39,757 nt of DNA from Saccharothrix coeruleofusca. GTDB taxonomy: Bacteria > Actinomycetota > Actinomycetes > Mycobacteriales > Pseudonocardiaceae. Below, in pieces: positions 23,419 to 31,070 of this stretch (positions are counted from its first letter, which is position 1; each line of letters begins with the position of its first letter). Position numbers and translations under genes: made by a program. The DNA lies in contig NZ_BMRG01000022.1 of NCBI RefSeq assembly GCF_014648515.1, positions 62,677 to 102,433 on the forward strand, read 5' to 3'. Under the pieces are notes generated by a model. It was given only the letters and a program-made list of their open reading frames with translations, was not told where the DNA came from and made no database searches.

Positions 23419-23515
23419 CCGCGCACGCCGGGTGTTCGGGCTCGGCGTCCGCCTCGGACGCCCCACCGTTGCGGGCCAGCGCCGGATTTCGACCGGCTTC
23501 CCCCGCCGTGCGCGG
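23419..23515 (-). ncRNA. Cobalamin riboswitch
   Basis: On the minus strand the conserved core can be read in order: GGGGGAAGCCGGTC, then GAAATCCGGCG, then GGCCCGCAACGGTG, then after a variable hairpin the B12 box GCCCGAACACCCGGC. These match the canonical GGGAA-CCGG/UCCGG, CCCGCNACUGU and ACCxGCC boxes. A closing stem is formed by CCGCGCAC (23508-23515) and GTGCGCGG (23419-23426). The variable hairpin GGCGTCCG-AGG-CGGACGCC (23444-23462) is perfect. It lies about 100 bases before the start codon of the transport operon. The 5' P2 region is short, so it may be a compact variant. Cobalamin binding should reduce expression of the importer. Confidence 0.93.
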
Positions 23516-23560
23516 ATGCTGTTGTCTCGGTGGCCGATGGTCGGTCACGCTCACGCGACG

Positions 23561-23566
23561 TGTCAA
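23561..23566 (-). promoter_or_regulatory. Candidate -35 box of the riboswitch operon
   Basis: TTGACA on the minus strand, with a weak -10 (GACCAT) 18 bases downstream. It would start the transcript roughly 20 bases before the riboswitch stem. An inverted repeat GTCACG/CGTGAC (23544-23572) overlaps it. Confidence 0.45.
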
Positions 23567-23598
23567 CGTGACGGGTTCGGCGGGGAACCGGAACCGCT

Positions 23599-23997
23599 TC
23601 AGGTGGTGACCTCGGCCCAGACCGTCTTGCGGGTGGCCTGCGGCACCACGCCCCACAGTGCGGCCAGGCGGTTGACCAGCAGCAGCCCGCGGCCCTCGGG
23701 GTGCAGCACGCTGCCGAAGCGGCCCAGCACCGGCAGCCGTCCCGGACTGCTGTCCTCCACCTCGATCCGGACCACCCCGCTCGCGCGGGGGCGCAGCACC
23801 CGGTACCGGCGTGGCGAGTCGGCGTGCCGGAAGGCGTTGCTGAGCAGCGCGTTGGCCACCAGCAGCACATCGGTGAGCCGGTCCTCCGCGACGTCGGCCA
23901 ACAGCCCCGAGGTCCACTGCCTCATGCGCGCCAGCGGCGGTCGGTCGCCGTGCAGCACGACCTCCACCCACTCGTTGGGGCGTTCCACGATCCGCAC
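23599..23997 (-). CDS. RsbW-like anti-sigma/serine kinase ATP-binding protein
   Basis: A 132-aa GHKL ATPase domain protein of the anti-sigma-factor serine kinase family. The N box is LLVANALLSNAFRHADS. The second box is VRIEVEDSSPG, and the G box is HPEGRGLLLVNRLAALWGV. Stand-alone single-domain proteins like this are numerous in actinomycetes and control sigma factors of the SigB/SigF type or phosphorylate STAS antagonists. The GTG start at 23997 has AGGAG eight bases upstream. A SigF/SigB-type promoter lies directly upstream, which points to autoregulation by its own sigma network. The STAS protein at 31071 is a conceivable partner, but it is 7 kb away. Confidence 0.9.
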   Translation of the reverse strand: MRIVERPNEWVEVVLHGDRPPLARMRQWTSGLLADVAEDRLTDVLLVANALLSNAFRHADSPRRYRVLRPRASGVVRIEVEDSSPGRLPVLGRFGSVLHPEGRGLLLVNRLAALWGVVPQATRKTVWAEVTT

Positions 23998-24037
23998 GCG
24001 TGCAGCTCCTCCACTGAAACTCGTTTAAGTGCGCGGG

Positions 24038-24062
24038 ATACCCGCAGAGTAGACGGTGAAAC
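24038..24062 (-). promoter_or_regulatory. SigF/SigB-type promoter
   Basis: GTTT, 15 bases, then GGGTAT on the minus strand, about 40 bases upstream of the RsbW-like start. This agrees with the known GTTT-N14-17-GGGTAT consensus of SigF/SigB-family factors. From here to 24300 I see no gene; the stretch holds only a weak inverted repeat near 24231-24254. Confidence 0.6.
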
Positions 24063-24300
24063 CTCGGCGTTGGTCCGGTGCTCCTAGGGCGGGTGCCGCA
24101 TCCGGCGCACGCGAGGGCGACGATGAGCGCAACCGGCGGGCGCTGTCGAGGTGCCCAGCCCGCCGTCGAGCGGATCTTCCCGCCCGTCCGCCGGAGCCCC
24201 GCTCCCGCGCTCGCGCGACGCACTGAGAACATTTCGTGAGAAAAGCTCATTCTCGGGTGGCCGATCCGGTCGTGGAACCACCCAGGACGCGGGAGGTCGC

Positions 24301-25551
24301 GTGACGGTGCGCACGAACTGGGCGGGCAACTTCGCCTTCTCCGCCGAACGGGTGCTGGCTCCCGCGTCGGTCGAGGAGGTCCAGCGGGTCGTCGCGGAGG
24401 CGAGCACCGCGCGAGTGGTCGGCACCGGCCACTCGTTCAACCGGATCGCCGACACCACCGGCACCCTGATCAGCCTGGAGGGCCTGCCGGAGGTCTTCGA
24501 GCCGGGCGCGGACACCGCGCGCGTGGGGGCCGGGATGAAGCTGGCACGCCTGGCCGAGCTGCTGCACTCCCGCGGCCTCGCCCTGCCGACCATGCCGTCG
24601 CTGCCGCACATCACCCTCGCGGGCGCGTGCACCACCGCCACCCACGGCTCGGGCAACCTGGTCGGCTCGTTCGCCGACATGGTGCGCTCGGTCGACCTGG
24701 TCACCGCCGACGGCTCGCTGCGCACGCTGCGCCGGGGCGAGCCCGGCTTCGAGGGCGCGGTGGTGTCGCTGGGCGCGCTGGGCGCCGTGGTGGCGCTGGA
24801 GGTGGCCGTCCAGCCGGACTTCGACGTCGAGCAGCGCGTCCACGACCTGCCGTGGGACTCCCTGGTGGAGCACGTCCAGGACATCTTCGCCACCGCCTAC
24901 AGCGTCAGCGCCTTCACCCTCTACCGCGGCACCGCCGAGGTGTGGGTCAAGCGGCGGCTCGACGACGAGCCCGCGGACCTGGCCGCGTTCGGCGGCCGCC
25001 CCGCCGACGGGCCCCGGCACCCGGTGCCGGGCCAGCCCGCGCTGCACTGCACCCCGCAGCTGGGCGAGCCCGGCCCGTGGCACGAGCGCCTGCCGCACTT
25101 CCGCGCCGACTTCACCCCGAGCGTGGGGGAGGAGCTGCAGTCGGAGTACTTCGTGGCGCGCGAGCACGCCGCCGACGCGCTGCGCGCCCTGGCGGAGCTG
25201 GGCGAGCGGTTCGCCCCGGTGCTGCTGACCTCGGAGATCCGCACCGTGGACGCCGACGAGCAGTGGCTCAGCCCGGTGCACGGGCGACCCGCCGTCGCCT
25301 TCCACTTCACCTGGCGCCAGGACACCGACGCGGTGCTGGAGGTGCTGCGGCTGGTCGAACAGGCGCTCGCGCCCTGGTCACCCCGCCCGCACTGGGGCAA
25401 GCTGTTCGCCCTCGCGCCGGAGCAGCTGCGCGCCCGCTACCAGTGGTCCCGCTTCGCCGACCTGCTGGAGGAGTTCGACGCGGCCGGGAAGTTCCGCAAC
25501 GAGCTGGTGACCCGCTGGTGCTCCGGCTCGTCCACCACCGCCACGCCGTAG
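24301..25551 (+). CDS. Alditol oxidase-like FAD enzyme (VAO family)
   Basis: A 416-aa flavoprotein, near the length of Streptomyces coelicolor alditol oxidase AldO (418 aa). The FAD-binding PCMH domain starts at residue 10. H44 in VVGTGHSFN corresponds to the His that binds FAD covalently in AldO. PSLPHITLAGACTTATHGSG is the flavin-binding loop, and the C-terminal substrate domain includes FHFTWRQD and HWGKLF. It oxidises the terminal hydroxyl of sugar alcohols such as xylitol or sorbitol, giving the aldose and H2O2. The GTG start has GGAGG four bases upstream. It stands alone, divergent from the RsbW-like gene and convergent with the SDR. Confidence 0.93.
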   Translation: MTVRTNWAGNFAFSAERVLAPASVEEVQRVVAEASTARVVGTGHSFNRIADTTGTLISLEGLPEVFEPGADTARVGAGMKLARLAELLHSRGLALPTMPSLPHITLAGACTTATHGSGNLVGSFADMVRSVDLVTADGSLRTLRRGEPGFEGAVVSLGALGAVVALEVAVQPDFDVEQRVHDLPWDSLVEHVQDIFATAYSVSAFTLYRGTAEVWVKRRLDDEPADLAAFGGRPADGPRHPVPGQPALHCTPQLGEPGPWHERLPHFRADFTPSVGEELQSEYFVAREHAADALRALAELGERFAPVLLTSEIRTVDADEQWLSPVHGRPAVAFHFTWRQDTDAVLEVLRLVEQALAPWSPRPHWGKLFALAPEQLRARYQWSRFADLLEEFDAAGKFRNELVTRWCSGSSTTATP

Positions 25552-25561
25552 CGGGCGGCCG

Positions 25562-26356
25562 TCAGGGCAGGATCGAGTCCACGTAGCCGCCGTCGACCCG
25601 GACCGCCGCGCCGGTGGTCGCCGAGGCCAGCGGAGAAGCCAGGTACACCACCAGGTTGGCGATCTCCTCGGGCTCGATCAGCCGCTGGAGCAGCGACTGC
25701 GGCCGGTGCAGCCGCATGAACTCCCGCTGCGCCCGGTCCCAGGGCAGGTCCCGGTCCACCAGCTGGTAGACGAAGTCCTCCACGCCGCCGGTGTGCGTGG
25801 GGCCCGCGATGACGCTGTTGACCGTCACCCCGCTGCCGGCGGCCTCCTTGGCGAACCCGCGCGACACCGCCAGCAGCGCGGTCTTCGACATGCCGTAGTG
25901 GATCATCTCCGCCGGGATCACCACGGCCGAGTCGCTGGCGATGTACTGCACGCGCCCCCAGCCGCGCTCGCGCATCCCCGGCAGGTAGGCGCGGGTGAGC
26001 CGGACCGCGGCCAGCACGTTGACCTCGAAGTAGCGCCGCCACTCGTCGTCGGTGATCTCCAGCGGCGGTCGCGCGCCGAAGATGCCCACGTTGTTGACCA
26101 GCACGTCCACCTCGGGCAGCGCGGCCAGCACGGCCGCCGCGCCCTCCTCGCTGGACACGTCGCCCGGCGCCGCCACGAACTCGGCCCCCGCGACCTCCTC
26201 GCGCAGCCGCGCGACGGCGCCGCCCACCGAGTCCGCGCCACGACCGTTGACCGCGACGCGGGCGCCCGCGCGGGCCAGCCCGGCCGCGATGGCCTGGCCG
26301 ATGCCCCCGGTCGATCCGGTGACCAGTGCGGTCCTGCCGCTGAGGTCCAAGCGCAT
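25562..26356 (-). CDS. Short-chain dehydrogenase/reductase (FabG-like)
   Basis: A 264-aa SDR. TGSTGGIG (near residue 14) binds the NAD(P) cofactor, VNNVG replaces the usual NNAG, and the catalytic Ser and YxxxK are IASDSA and YGMSK. The C-terminus VRVDGGYVDSIL is typical of the FabG/3-oxoacyl reductase branch. The substrate is unknown. The ATG at 26356 has AGGGA about nine bases upstream. It is divergent from the isochorismatase-fold gene across 143 bases; a shared function is possible but unproven. Confidence 0.94.
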   Translation of the reverse strand: MRLDLSGRTALVTGSTGGIGQAIAAGLARAGARVAVNGRGADSVGGAVARLREEVAGAEFVAAPGDVSSEEGAAAVLAALPEVDVLVNNVGIFGARPPLEITDDEWRRYFEVNVLAAVRLTRAYLPGMRERGWGRVQYIASDSAVVIPAEMIHYGMSKTALLAVSRGFAKEAAGSGVTVNSVIAGPTHTGGVEDFVYQLVDRDLPWDRAQREFMRLHRPQSLLQRLIEPEEIANLVVYLASPLASATTGAAVRVDGGYVDSILP

Positions 26357-26486
26357 GTCGAGAAGTCCCTCCGCCGAGTGCGTCCATGATCGCGCGTCCG
26401 GAGCGGCGGCGCCGCGCGGCGGGCGCGGGCGCTGCACCGATCGGGCGAAGATCGCCCGCACCTGCGCGAACCGCACCCGGCGTGGC

Positions 26487-26492
26487 TAGATT
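26487..26492 (+). promoter_or_regulatory. Leaderless -10 box for the isochorismatase-like gene
   Basis: TAGATT, seven bases before the GTG at 26500 (and four before the GTG at 26497). No ribosome-binding site; the second GTG is favoured. Confidence 0.5.
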
Positions 26493-26499
26493 CCCGGTG

Positions 26500-27072
26500 G
26501 TGACGGAGAACTCGCGCGGGACCGGCACGGCGCTGATCGTCGGGGACGTTCAGCGCGGCATCACCGAGGGCTACCCGTTCGCCAGGACCGTCGTGGGCCC
26601 GATCGCGGCACTGCTGCCGCGCGCCCGCGCCGCGGGCGTGCTGGTCGTGTTCGTGCGCATCGCCTGGCGGCTCAACGGCGCGGACGTCGCCGAGGGCAAC
26701 CCGGTGATCACCGCCCTGTTCCAGGACCCGTCGTTCCTGGAGGGCTCGCCCGGCACGGAGGTCGACCCCGCGCTGGAGGTCGGGCCTGACGACGTGGTCG
26801 TGCTCAAGCGCCGCGCCAGCGCCTTCGCGGGCACCGACCTGGACCTCGTGCTGCGCGCCAGGGGGATCGACTCGCTGGTGCTCACCGGGGTGGCCACCGG
26901 GGCGATGGTCACCGCGACGCTGTTCGACGCCGCCGACCGCGACTACCGGATCACCGTGCTGCGCGACTGCTGCGCCGACGCCGACCCGGCGGTGCACGAC
27001 TTCCTGGTGGACGTGCTGTTCCCCTCGCGGGGCGTCACCGTCACCGACAGCGCGTCCTGGGACCTGGGCTGA
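26500..27072 (+). CDS. Isochorismatase-fold hydrolase lacking the catalytic Cys
   Basis: A 190-aa protein of the cysteine hydrolase/isochorismatase family. The catalytic Asp is D16 (IVGDVQRG) and the Lys is K103 (VVVLKRRASAF). At the place of the nucleophilic Cys (usual form GVATxxCV) it reads GVATGAMV, with M136. Cys-less members include the true isochorismatases EntB and PhzD, which cleave a vinyl ether rather than an amide. A hydrolase of that kind, or a non-catalytic member, is therefore more likely than an amidase. No siderophore or phenazine genes are in view. Two consecutive GTGs are possible starts; the second fits the leaderless promoter. Confidence 0.86.
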   Translation: MTENSRGTGTALIVGDVQRGITEGYPFARTVVGPIAALLPRARAAGVLVVFVRIAWRLNGADVAEGNPVITALFQDPSFLEGSPGTEVDPALEVGPDDVVVLKRRASAFAGTDLDLVLRARGIDSLVLTGVATGAMVTATLFDAADRDYRITVLRDCCADADPAVHDFLVDVLFPSRGVTVTDSASWDLG

Positions 27073-27090
27073 CCGGTCACCCCCTGCTGT

Positions 27091-30000
27091 TCACCCCCCT
27101 GCGGGCAGGCCCGCGCGGGCCTCCTGCGCGGTCAGCGGCCGCAGCGCGAGCGCGTACTCGTAGGTGGTGTCCGGCCGCACCTGGCTGCGCTCGCGCACCG
27201 GGTTGGGCGTGTCGCCGACGCCGGTCGCGGCGTGGCTCGCGTGCAGGGTGAACCACCCGTCGTTGCGCTGCAGCTGGAACGGGTACGCCGCCCGGTCCAG
27301 GTCGTCGTACGGCGTCACGGACACGTCCTTCGCGCCCGCCACCAGCAGGCCGCCGGTGCGGCCGTCGGTGAGCAGCGCCCAGCGGGTGTCGGTGTGGTTG
27401 CCGTGGTCCTGGGGGCGGTGGTACTCGACGTACTGCTCGTCCACCGTGCTGGAGTGCACGCCGATCGGCGTGCCGTCCTTGCGGTCGACGTAGCTCTCCG
27501 CCTTGCGGCCGTACCAGGCGAACCGGTCGTAGCGGTCCGGCACGGCCAGCGAGACGCCCACCCGCGGCAGGTACGGCAGCGTGCGCGCGGCGCCCTGCGG
27601 GGTGACCTTGTGGCCAAGGCGCAGCGTGCCGGTGCCGTCCACCTCGTAGGTCATGGTCTGGTCGAACCACGCGCCGCTCACGTCCGGCGCGGCGACCCGG
27701 CTGTCCACGACCACCTTCGGCCCCGGCTCCACCCGCACGCCGGTGACCGCCGTGGCCAACCGGTCCAGGCCCGCCCTGCGCCAGTCCTCGCCCTCGGCGC
27801 GGCCCCACGCCCAGGTCTCGTTGCTGATCGGCGCGCGCCACACGTCCAGCTTCGGCCCGCCCGCCAGCAGTTCCCGGCCGCGCACCACGATCGAGGACAG
27901 CGCCCCGGTGCGCTTGTCCACGGTGTAGCGGACCTCGCCCGCGGTGGCGGTGACCTTGTCGGCGTCCTCGTGGGTGGTCACCCGTCGCGCCGGGGGAGTG
28001 CGGTCCAGGCCCGGCACCCGCGTGCCGCCCAGCGAGAACTGGTCGTGGGCCAGCACGTGCCCGGCGCGCAGCAGCGGCTGCCCGGACCGGGTCACCGCCT
28101 CCACGGTCAGGAAGCGCTCGCGGTCCGAGCCCGCGACCGGCAGTCGGATGGTGCCGGTCGAGGCGGCGGCCACCCGCAGCGGCTGCTCGCCCTCGACCAC
28201 CGTGCGCGATCCCTCGGTCACCCGCCAGCGCAGGTTCAGGTCCTCCGTGCCGGTGAACTGCCGCTCGTTGTGCACCGACAGCACGCCGTCGGCGTAGCCG
28301 AACCGCAGCGGCTGGTGCGCCCAGGCCATCTGCGCGGTCTCCGGCTGCGCGTCGCGCTCCGCGCCCACCAGGCCGTCCACGCCGGACATGCCGGAACCGT
28401 AGGACAGGTGCGTGCCGCGCTTGTCGATCCGGTCGAAGTCCAGCGCCAGCACCGCGCCGCCCACCGGCTCGGCCGCCCGCAGCTCCTGCGCGCTCAGCGG
28501 CCGGTCGTAGATGCGCACGTCGTCCACGGCGCCGTGGGCCATGCGGCCGACGTTGCTCGGGTCGTTCCAGGAGGTCTCGAAGTCGCGGCCGATGTTGACC
28601 TCCGCAGACGAGGGGTCGATCGGCCCGCTGAACGGCGTGCTGCCGACCTCCACGCCGTCGATGTAGAGCCGCAGCGCCGTGCCGTCGTAGGTGCCGCTGA
28701 CCCGGTGCCAGTTGCCGTAGAAGTCCGCGGGCACCGGGGCCTGCACGTACCGCCACGTGCCGCTGTGGATGAAGAACTCCAAGGTGTTCTCGGTCTTCAT
28801 CTTCAGCGCGTACTGGTGGTCGCCCTTGCCGACGATGCGGAACTCGCCGCTCCACCGCGCGGGCTTGACCCAGGCGTCCAGGGTCAGCCGCGTGCCGGTG
28901 ATGTCCAGCCTGCGGTCGCGGTAGACCTCCACGAAGTCGTCCAACCCGGACATGAACAGCGCCTTGCCGCGGTGCCCCTCGACCAGTTCGGGCGCGCCCG
29001 TCAGGTGGGCGGAGATGTCGTTGCCGGAGCTGTCGGGCACGATCCGCACGTCCTGGCGGATGCTCTGCTCGGCCCAGTCCCAGATGAAGCCGCCCTGGGT
29101 GGCGTGGTTGGCGCGGGTGATGTCCCAGAACTCCCGGAAGTTGCCCAGGCTGTTGCCCATGGCGTGGGCGTACTCGCCGAAGATCAGCGGCTTGGTGGTG
29201 GACTGCGCCTGGCCCGCGAACTTCTCCGGCGACGGGTAGCGCGGCCCCCACACGTCGGCGAACGGCGCGTCGCCGTCGGGGTTGTTGGACTGGTGGTAGA
29301 TCGGCCGGGTGGGCTCGTTGGCGTCCAGCCACTCGGCCATCGCGTAGTGGTGCGCGCCCAGGCCCGCCTCGTTGCCGGTGTCCCACATGAACACGCTCGG
29401 GTGGTTCTTGTCCCGTTCCACCATGCCGACCAGCCGGTCCAGGAAGGCGTCGCGCCACTCGGGCTGGTCGGCCTGGCACCAGCGCGAGCAGTCCTCGTGG
29501 TTGTGGGTCTCGATGTCGACCTCGTCGTCGATCCACAGGCCGTGCTTGTCGGCCAGCTCGTAGAAGTACGGGTCGGACGGGTAGTGCGCGGTGCGCACGG
29601 CGTTGACGTTGAGCTGCTCCATCAGCGCCACGTCGCGCTCCTGGGCCGCGCGCGGCACGTGCCTGCCGTGATCGGGGTCGGTCTCGGCCCGGTTGACGCC
29701 CTTGAACAGCACCTTCTTGCCGTTGACCAGCAGTTGCCGGTCGCGGATCTCGATCTCCCGGAAGCCGACCGTCTCGCTGGTGACGTGCGTGGTGCGGCCG
29801 TCGGGGCCGGAGAGGGTGAGCACGACCGTGTAGAGGTTGGGCGTCTCGTCGGTCCACTTGGCGGGATCGCGCACCGGCAGCGAGAGGTCCACGGCGGTCG
29901 GACCGGTCACGTCCACGTCCCGGCTCGCCGAGCCGACCTGGCGGCCCCGCGCGTCGCGCAGGCTCGCGGTGACGCGGTGCGCTCCGGTGCTCCCGCCGTC

Positions 30001-30822
30001 CTTGTGGCCGAGTTCCACCCGCGCGGACAGCGTGGCGTCGGTGTAGGTGGCGTCGAGGTCGGTTCGCAGGGTCACGTCCTGCACGTAGGTGGCGGGCGTG
30101 GAGAACAGGCCGACCGAGCGGAAGATGCCCGAGTAGCGCCACTGGTCCACGTCCTCCAGGTAGGCGCCCGCGCTCCAGCGGTGCACCTGCACGGCGACGC
30201 GGTTGCGGCCGGGGCGCAGCGCGGCGGAGATGTCGAACTCGGCCGGGGTGTAGCCGCCCTGGTCGTAGCCGACGTAGCGGCCGTTGACCCAGACGAGGTA
30301 GGCCGAGGTCACGCCCTCGAAGCGGAGGAAGGTCCGGCGGTCGCGCCAGTCGTCGGGCAGGTCGAAGTCGCGGGTGTAGGCGCCGGTCGGGTTGATGTCG
30401 CGGGGGACCCTGGGCGGGTCGTCCGGCTGGATCTCGGTGGCGATGTTGCGGAAGATCGGGTGGTCCAGCCCGTCGGTCTGCCAGGTGTGCGGCACCGACA
30501 CCTCGCGCCAGCCGGAGGTGTCGTAGCCGTCGGCGTGGAACCCCGCGGGCACCTCCTCCGGCCGGTCGGCCATGGCGATGCGCCACCGCCCGTCCAGCGA
30601 CCGGGTGTAGGGCGTGCGCTCCTCGCGACGCACCGCCTGCTCGACCTCCCGGTAGGGGCGCAGGTGGGCGTGGTGCGGTTCCTGGCCCTCGCCGACGAGG
30701 GCGGGGTTCTCCAGGTAGGAGTAGAGGTCGGTGGGCGCTCCGGCTGCGGACGCGGGTCCCGCGCCGCTGAGCGAACCAGTCGCAATCAACAACATCGCCG
30801 CGAAACCGCGCAGAACCCGCAC
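27091..30822 (-). CDS. Secreted GH2 beta-galactosidase with inserted LamG domain
   Basis: A 1243-aa secreted LacZ-type beta-galactosidase. Signal peptide 1-27 (FAAMLLIATGSLSG, ASAA). The order is sugar-binding jelly roll (60-220), immunoglobulin-like domain (230-345) and TIM barrel, with acid/base E485 (WDTGNEAG) and nucleophile E550 (LIFGEYAHAMGN). GGFIWDWAEQSIRQ follows. A concanavalin/LamG-type domain of about 200 residues (starting SSGNDISAHLTG, through DAWVKPARWSGEF and YDGTALRLYIDG, to DDVRIYDRPLSAQEL) is inserted late in the barrel. LacZ domains 4 and 5 resume at SGMSGVDGLVG and continue to the C-terminus. The GTG start has GGAGG six bases upstream. Convergent with the isochorismatase-like gene (18-base gap). 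Confidence 0.94.
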   Translation of the reverse strand: MRVLRGFAAMLLIATGSLSGAGPASAAGAPTDLYSYLENPALVGEGQEPHHAHLRPYREVEQAVRREERTPYTRSLDGRWRIAMADRPEEVPAGFHADGYDTSGWREVSVPHTWQTDGLDHPIFRNIATEIQPDDPPRVPRDINPTGAYTRDFDLPDDWRDRRTFLRFEGVTSAYLVWVNGRYVGYDQGGYTPAEFDISAALRPGRNRVAVQVHRWSAGAYLEDVDQWRYSGIFRSVGLFSTPATYVQDVTLRTDLDATYTDATLSARVELGHKDGGSTGAHRVTASLRDARGRQVGSASRDVDVTGPTAVDLSLPVRDPAKWTDETPNLYTVVLTLSGPDGRTTHVTSETVGFREIEIRDRQLLVNGKKVLFKGVNRAETDPDHGRHVPRAAQERDVALMEQLNVNAVRTAHYPSDPYFYELADKHGLWIDDEVDIETHNHEDCSRWCQADQPEWRDAFLDRLVGMVERDKNHPSVFMWDTGNEAGLGAHHYAMAEWLDANEPTRPIYHQSNNPDGDAPFADVWGPRYPSPEKFAGQAQSTTKPLIFGEYAHAMGNSLGNFREFWDITRANHATQGGFIWDWAEQSIRQDVRIVPDSSGNDISAHLTGAPELVEGHRGKALFMSGLDDFVEVYRDRRLDITGTRLTLDAWVKPARWSGEFRIVGKGDHQYALKMKTENTLEFFIHSGTWRYVQAPVPADFYGNWHRVSGTYDGTALRLYIDGVEVGSTPFSGPIDPSSAEVNIGRDFETSWNDPSNVGRMAHGAVDDVRIYDRPLSAQELRAAEPVGGAVLALDFDRIDKRGTHLSYGSGMSGVDGLVGAERDAQPETAQMAWAHQPLRFGYADGVLSVHNERQFTGTEDLNLRWRVTEGSRTVVEGEQPLRVAAASTGTIRLPVAGSDRERFLTVEAVTRSGQPLLRAGHVLAHDQFSLGGTRVPGLDRTPPARRVTTHEDADKVTATAGEVRYTVDKRTGALSSIVVRGRELLAGGPKLDVWRAPISNETWAWGRAEGEDWRRAGLDRLATAVTGVRVEPGPKVVVDSRVAAPDVSGAWFDQTMTYEVDGTGTLRLGHKVTPQGAARTLPYLPRVGVSLAVPDRYDRFAWYGRKAESYVDRKDGTPIGVHSSTVDEQYVEYHRPQDHGNHTDTRWALLTDGRTGGLLVAGAKDVSVTPYDDLDRAAYPFQLQRNDGWFTLHASHAATGVGDTPNPVRERSQVRPDTTYEYALALRPLTAQEARAGLPAGG

Positions 30823-30823
30823 G

Positions 30824-30853
30824 CTGAACCTCCACGTTCAGACACAACTGAAC
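30824..30853 (-). promoter_or_regulatory. Three alternating half-sites in the beta-galactosidase leader
   Basis: On the mRNA strand: GTTCAG (30853-30848), CTGAAC (30841-30836) and GTTCAG (30829-30824), each separated by six bases. The middle one can pair with either neighbour. Pairing with the downstream one places the GGAGG ribosome-binding site in the loop, one base before the GTG. It could equally be a DNA operator with half-sites 12 bp apart. Confidence 0.6.
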
Positions 30854-30979
30854 AGGAGACAACAGCAGTGCGCCGCGGGCGTCAATCCCGCATTCGCTCG
30901 CAGCGCTGTCTCGTCTCGATTGGTAGCGCCGAACGGACCAACCCGCTTCCCCGATGGACAGGCGTTCGGGGGTTGCCGC

Positions 30980-31007
30980 TTGCGTTCGCCCCACGGGGGA
31001 CTAACAT
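30980..31007 (+). promoter_or_regulatory. Candidate promoter of the STAS gene
   Basis: TTGCGT (30980-30985), 16 bases, then TAACAT (31002-31007), about 64 bases before the GTG at 31071. It is of the ordinary housekeeping type, not SigF-like. Confidence 0.4.
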
Positions 31008-31070
31008 CGGGATCGCAGCAGGTTCAGCCTGGTAGCCGCTGCCTTCCACACTCGGTGAGGAGGCGTGGCC

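Noticed and set aside
24226-24255. Inverted repeat before the alditol oxidase gene
   Set aside because: Only five-base arms (GAGAA/TTCTC) with a seven-base spacer, too weak to call an operator.
27232-31035. Plus-strand reading of 1267 codons opposite the beta-galactosidase
   Set aside because: Antisense shadow: low-complexity Val/Gly/Arg/His sequence without domains, while the opposite strand encodes an intact GH2 enzyme.
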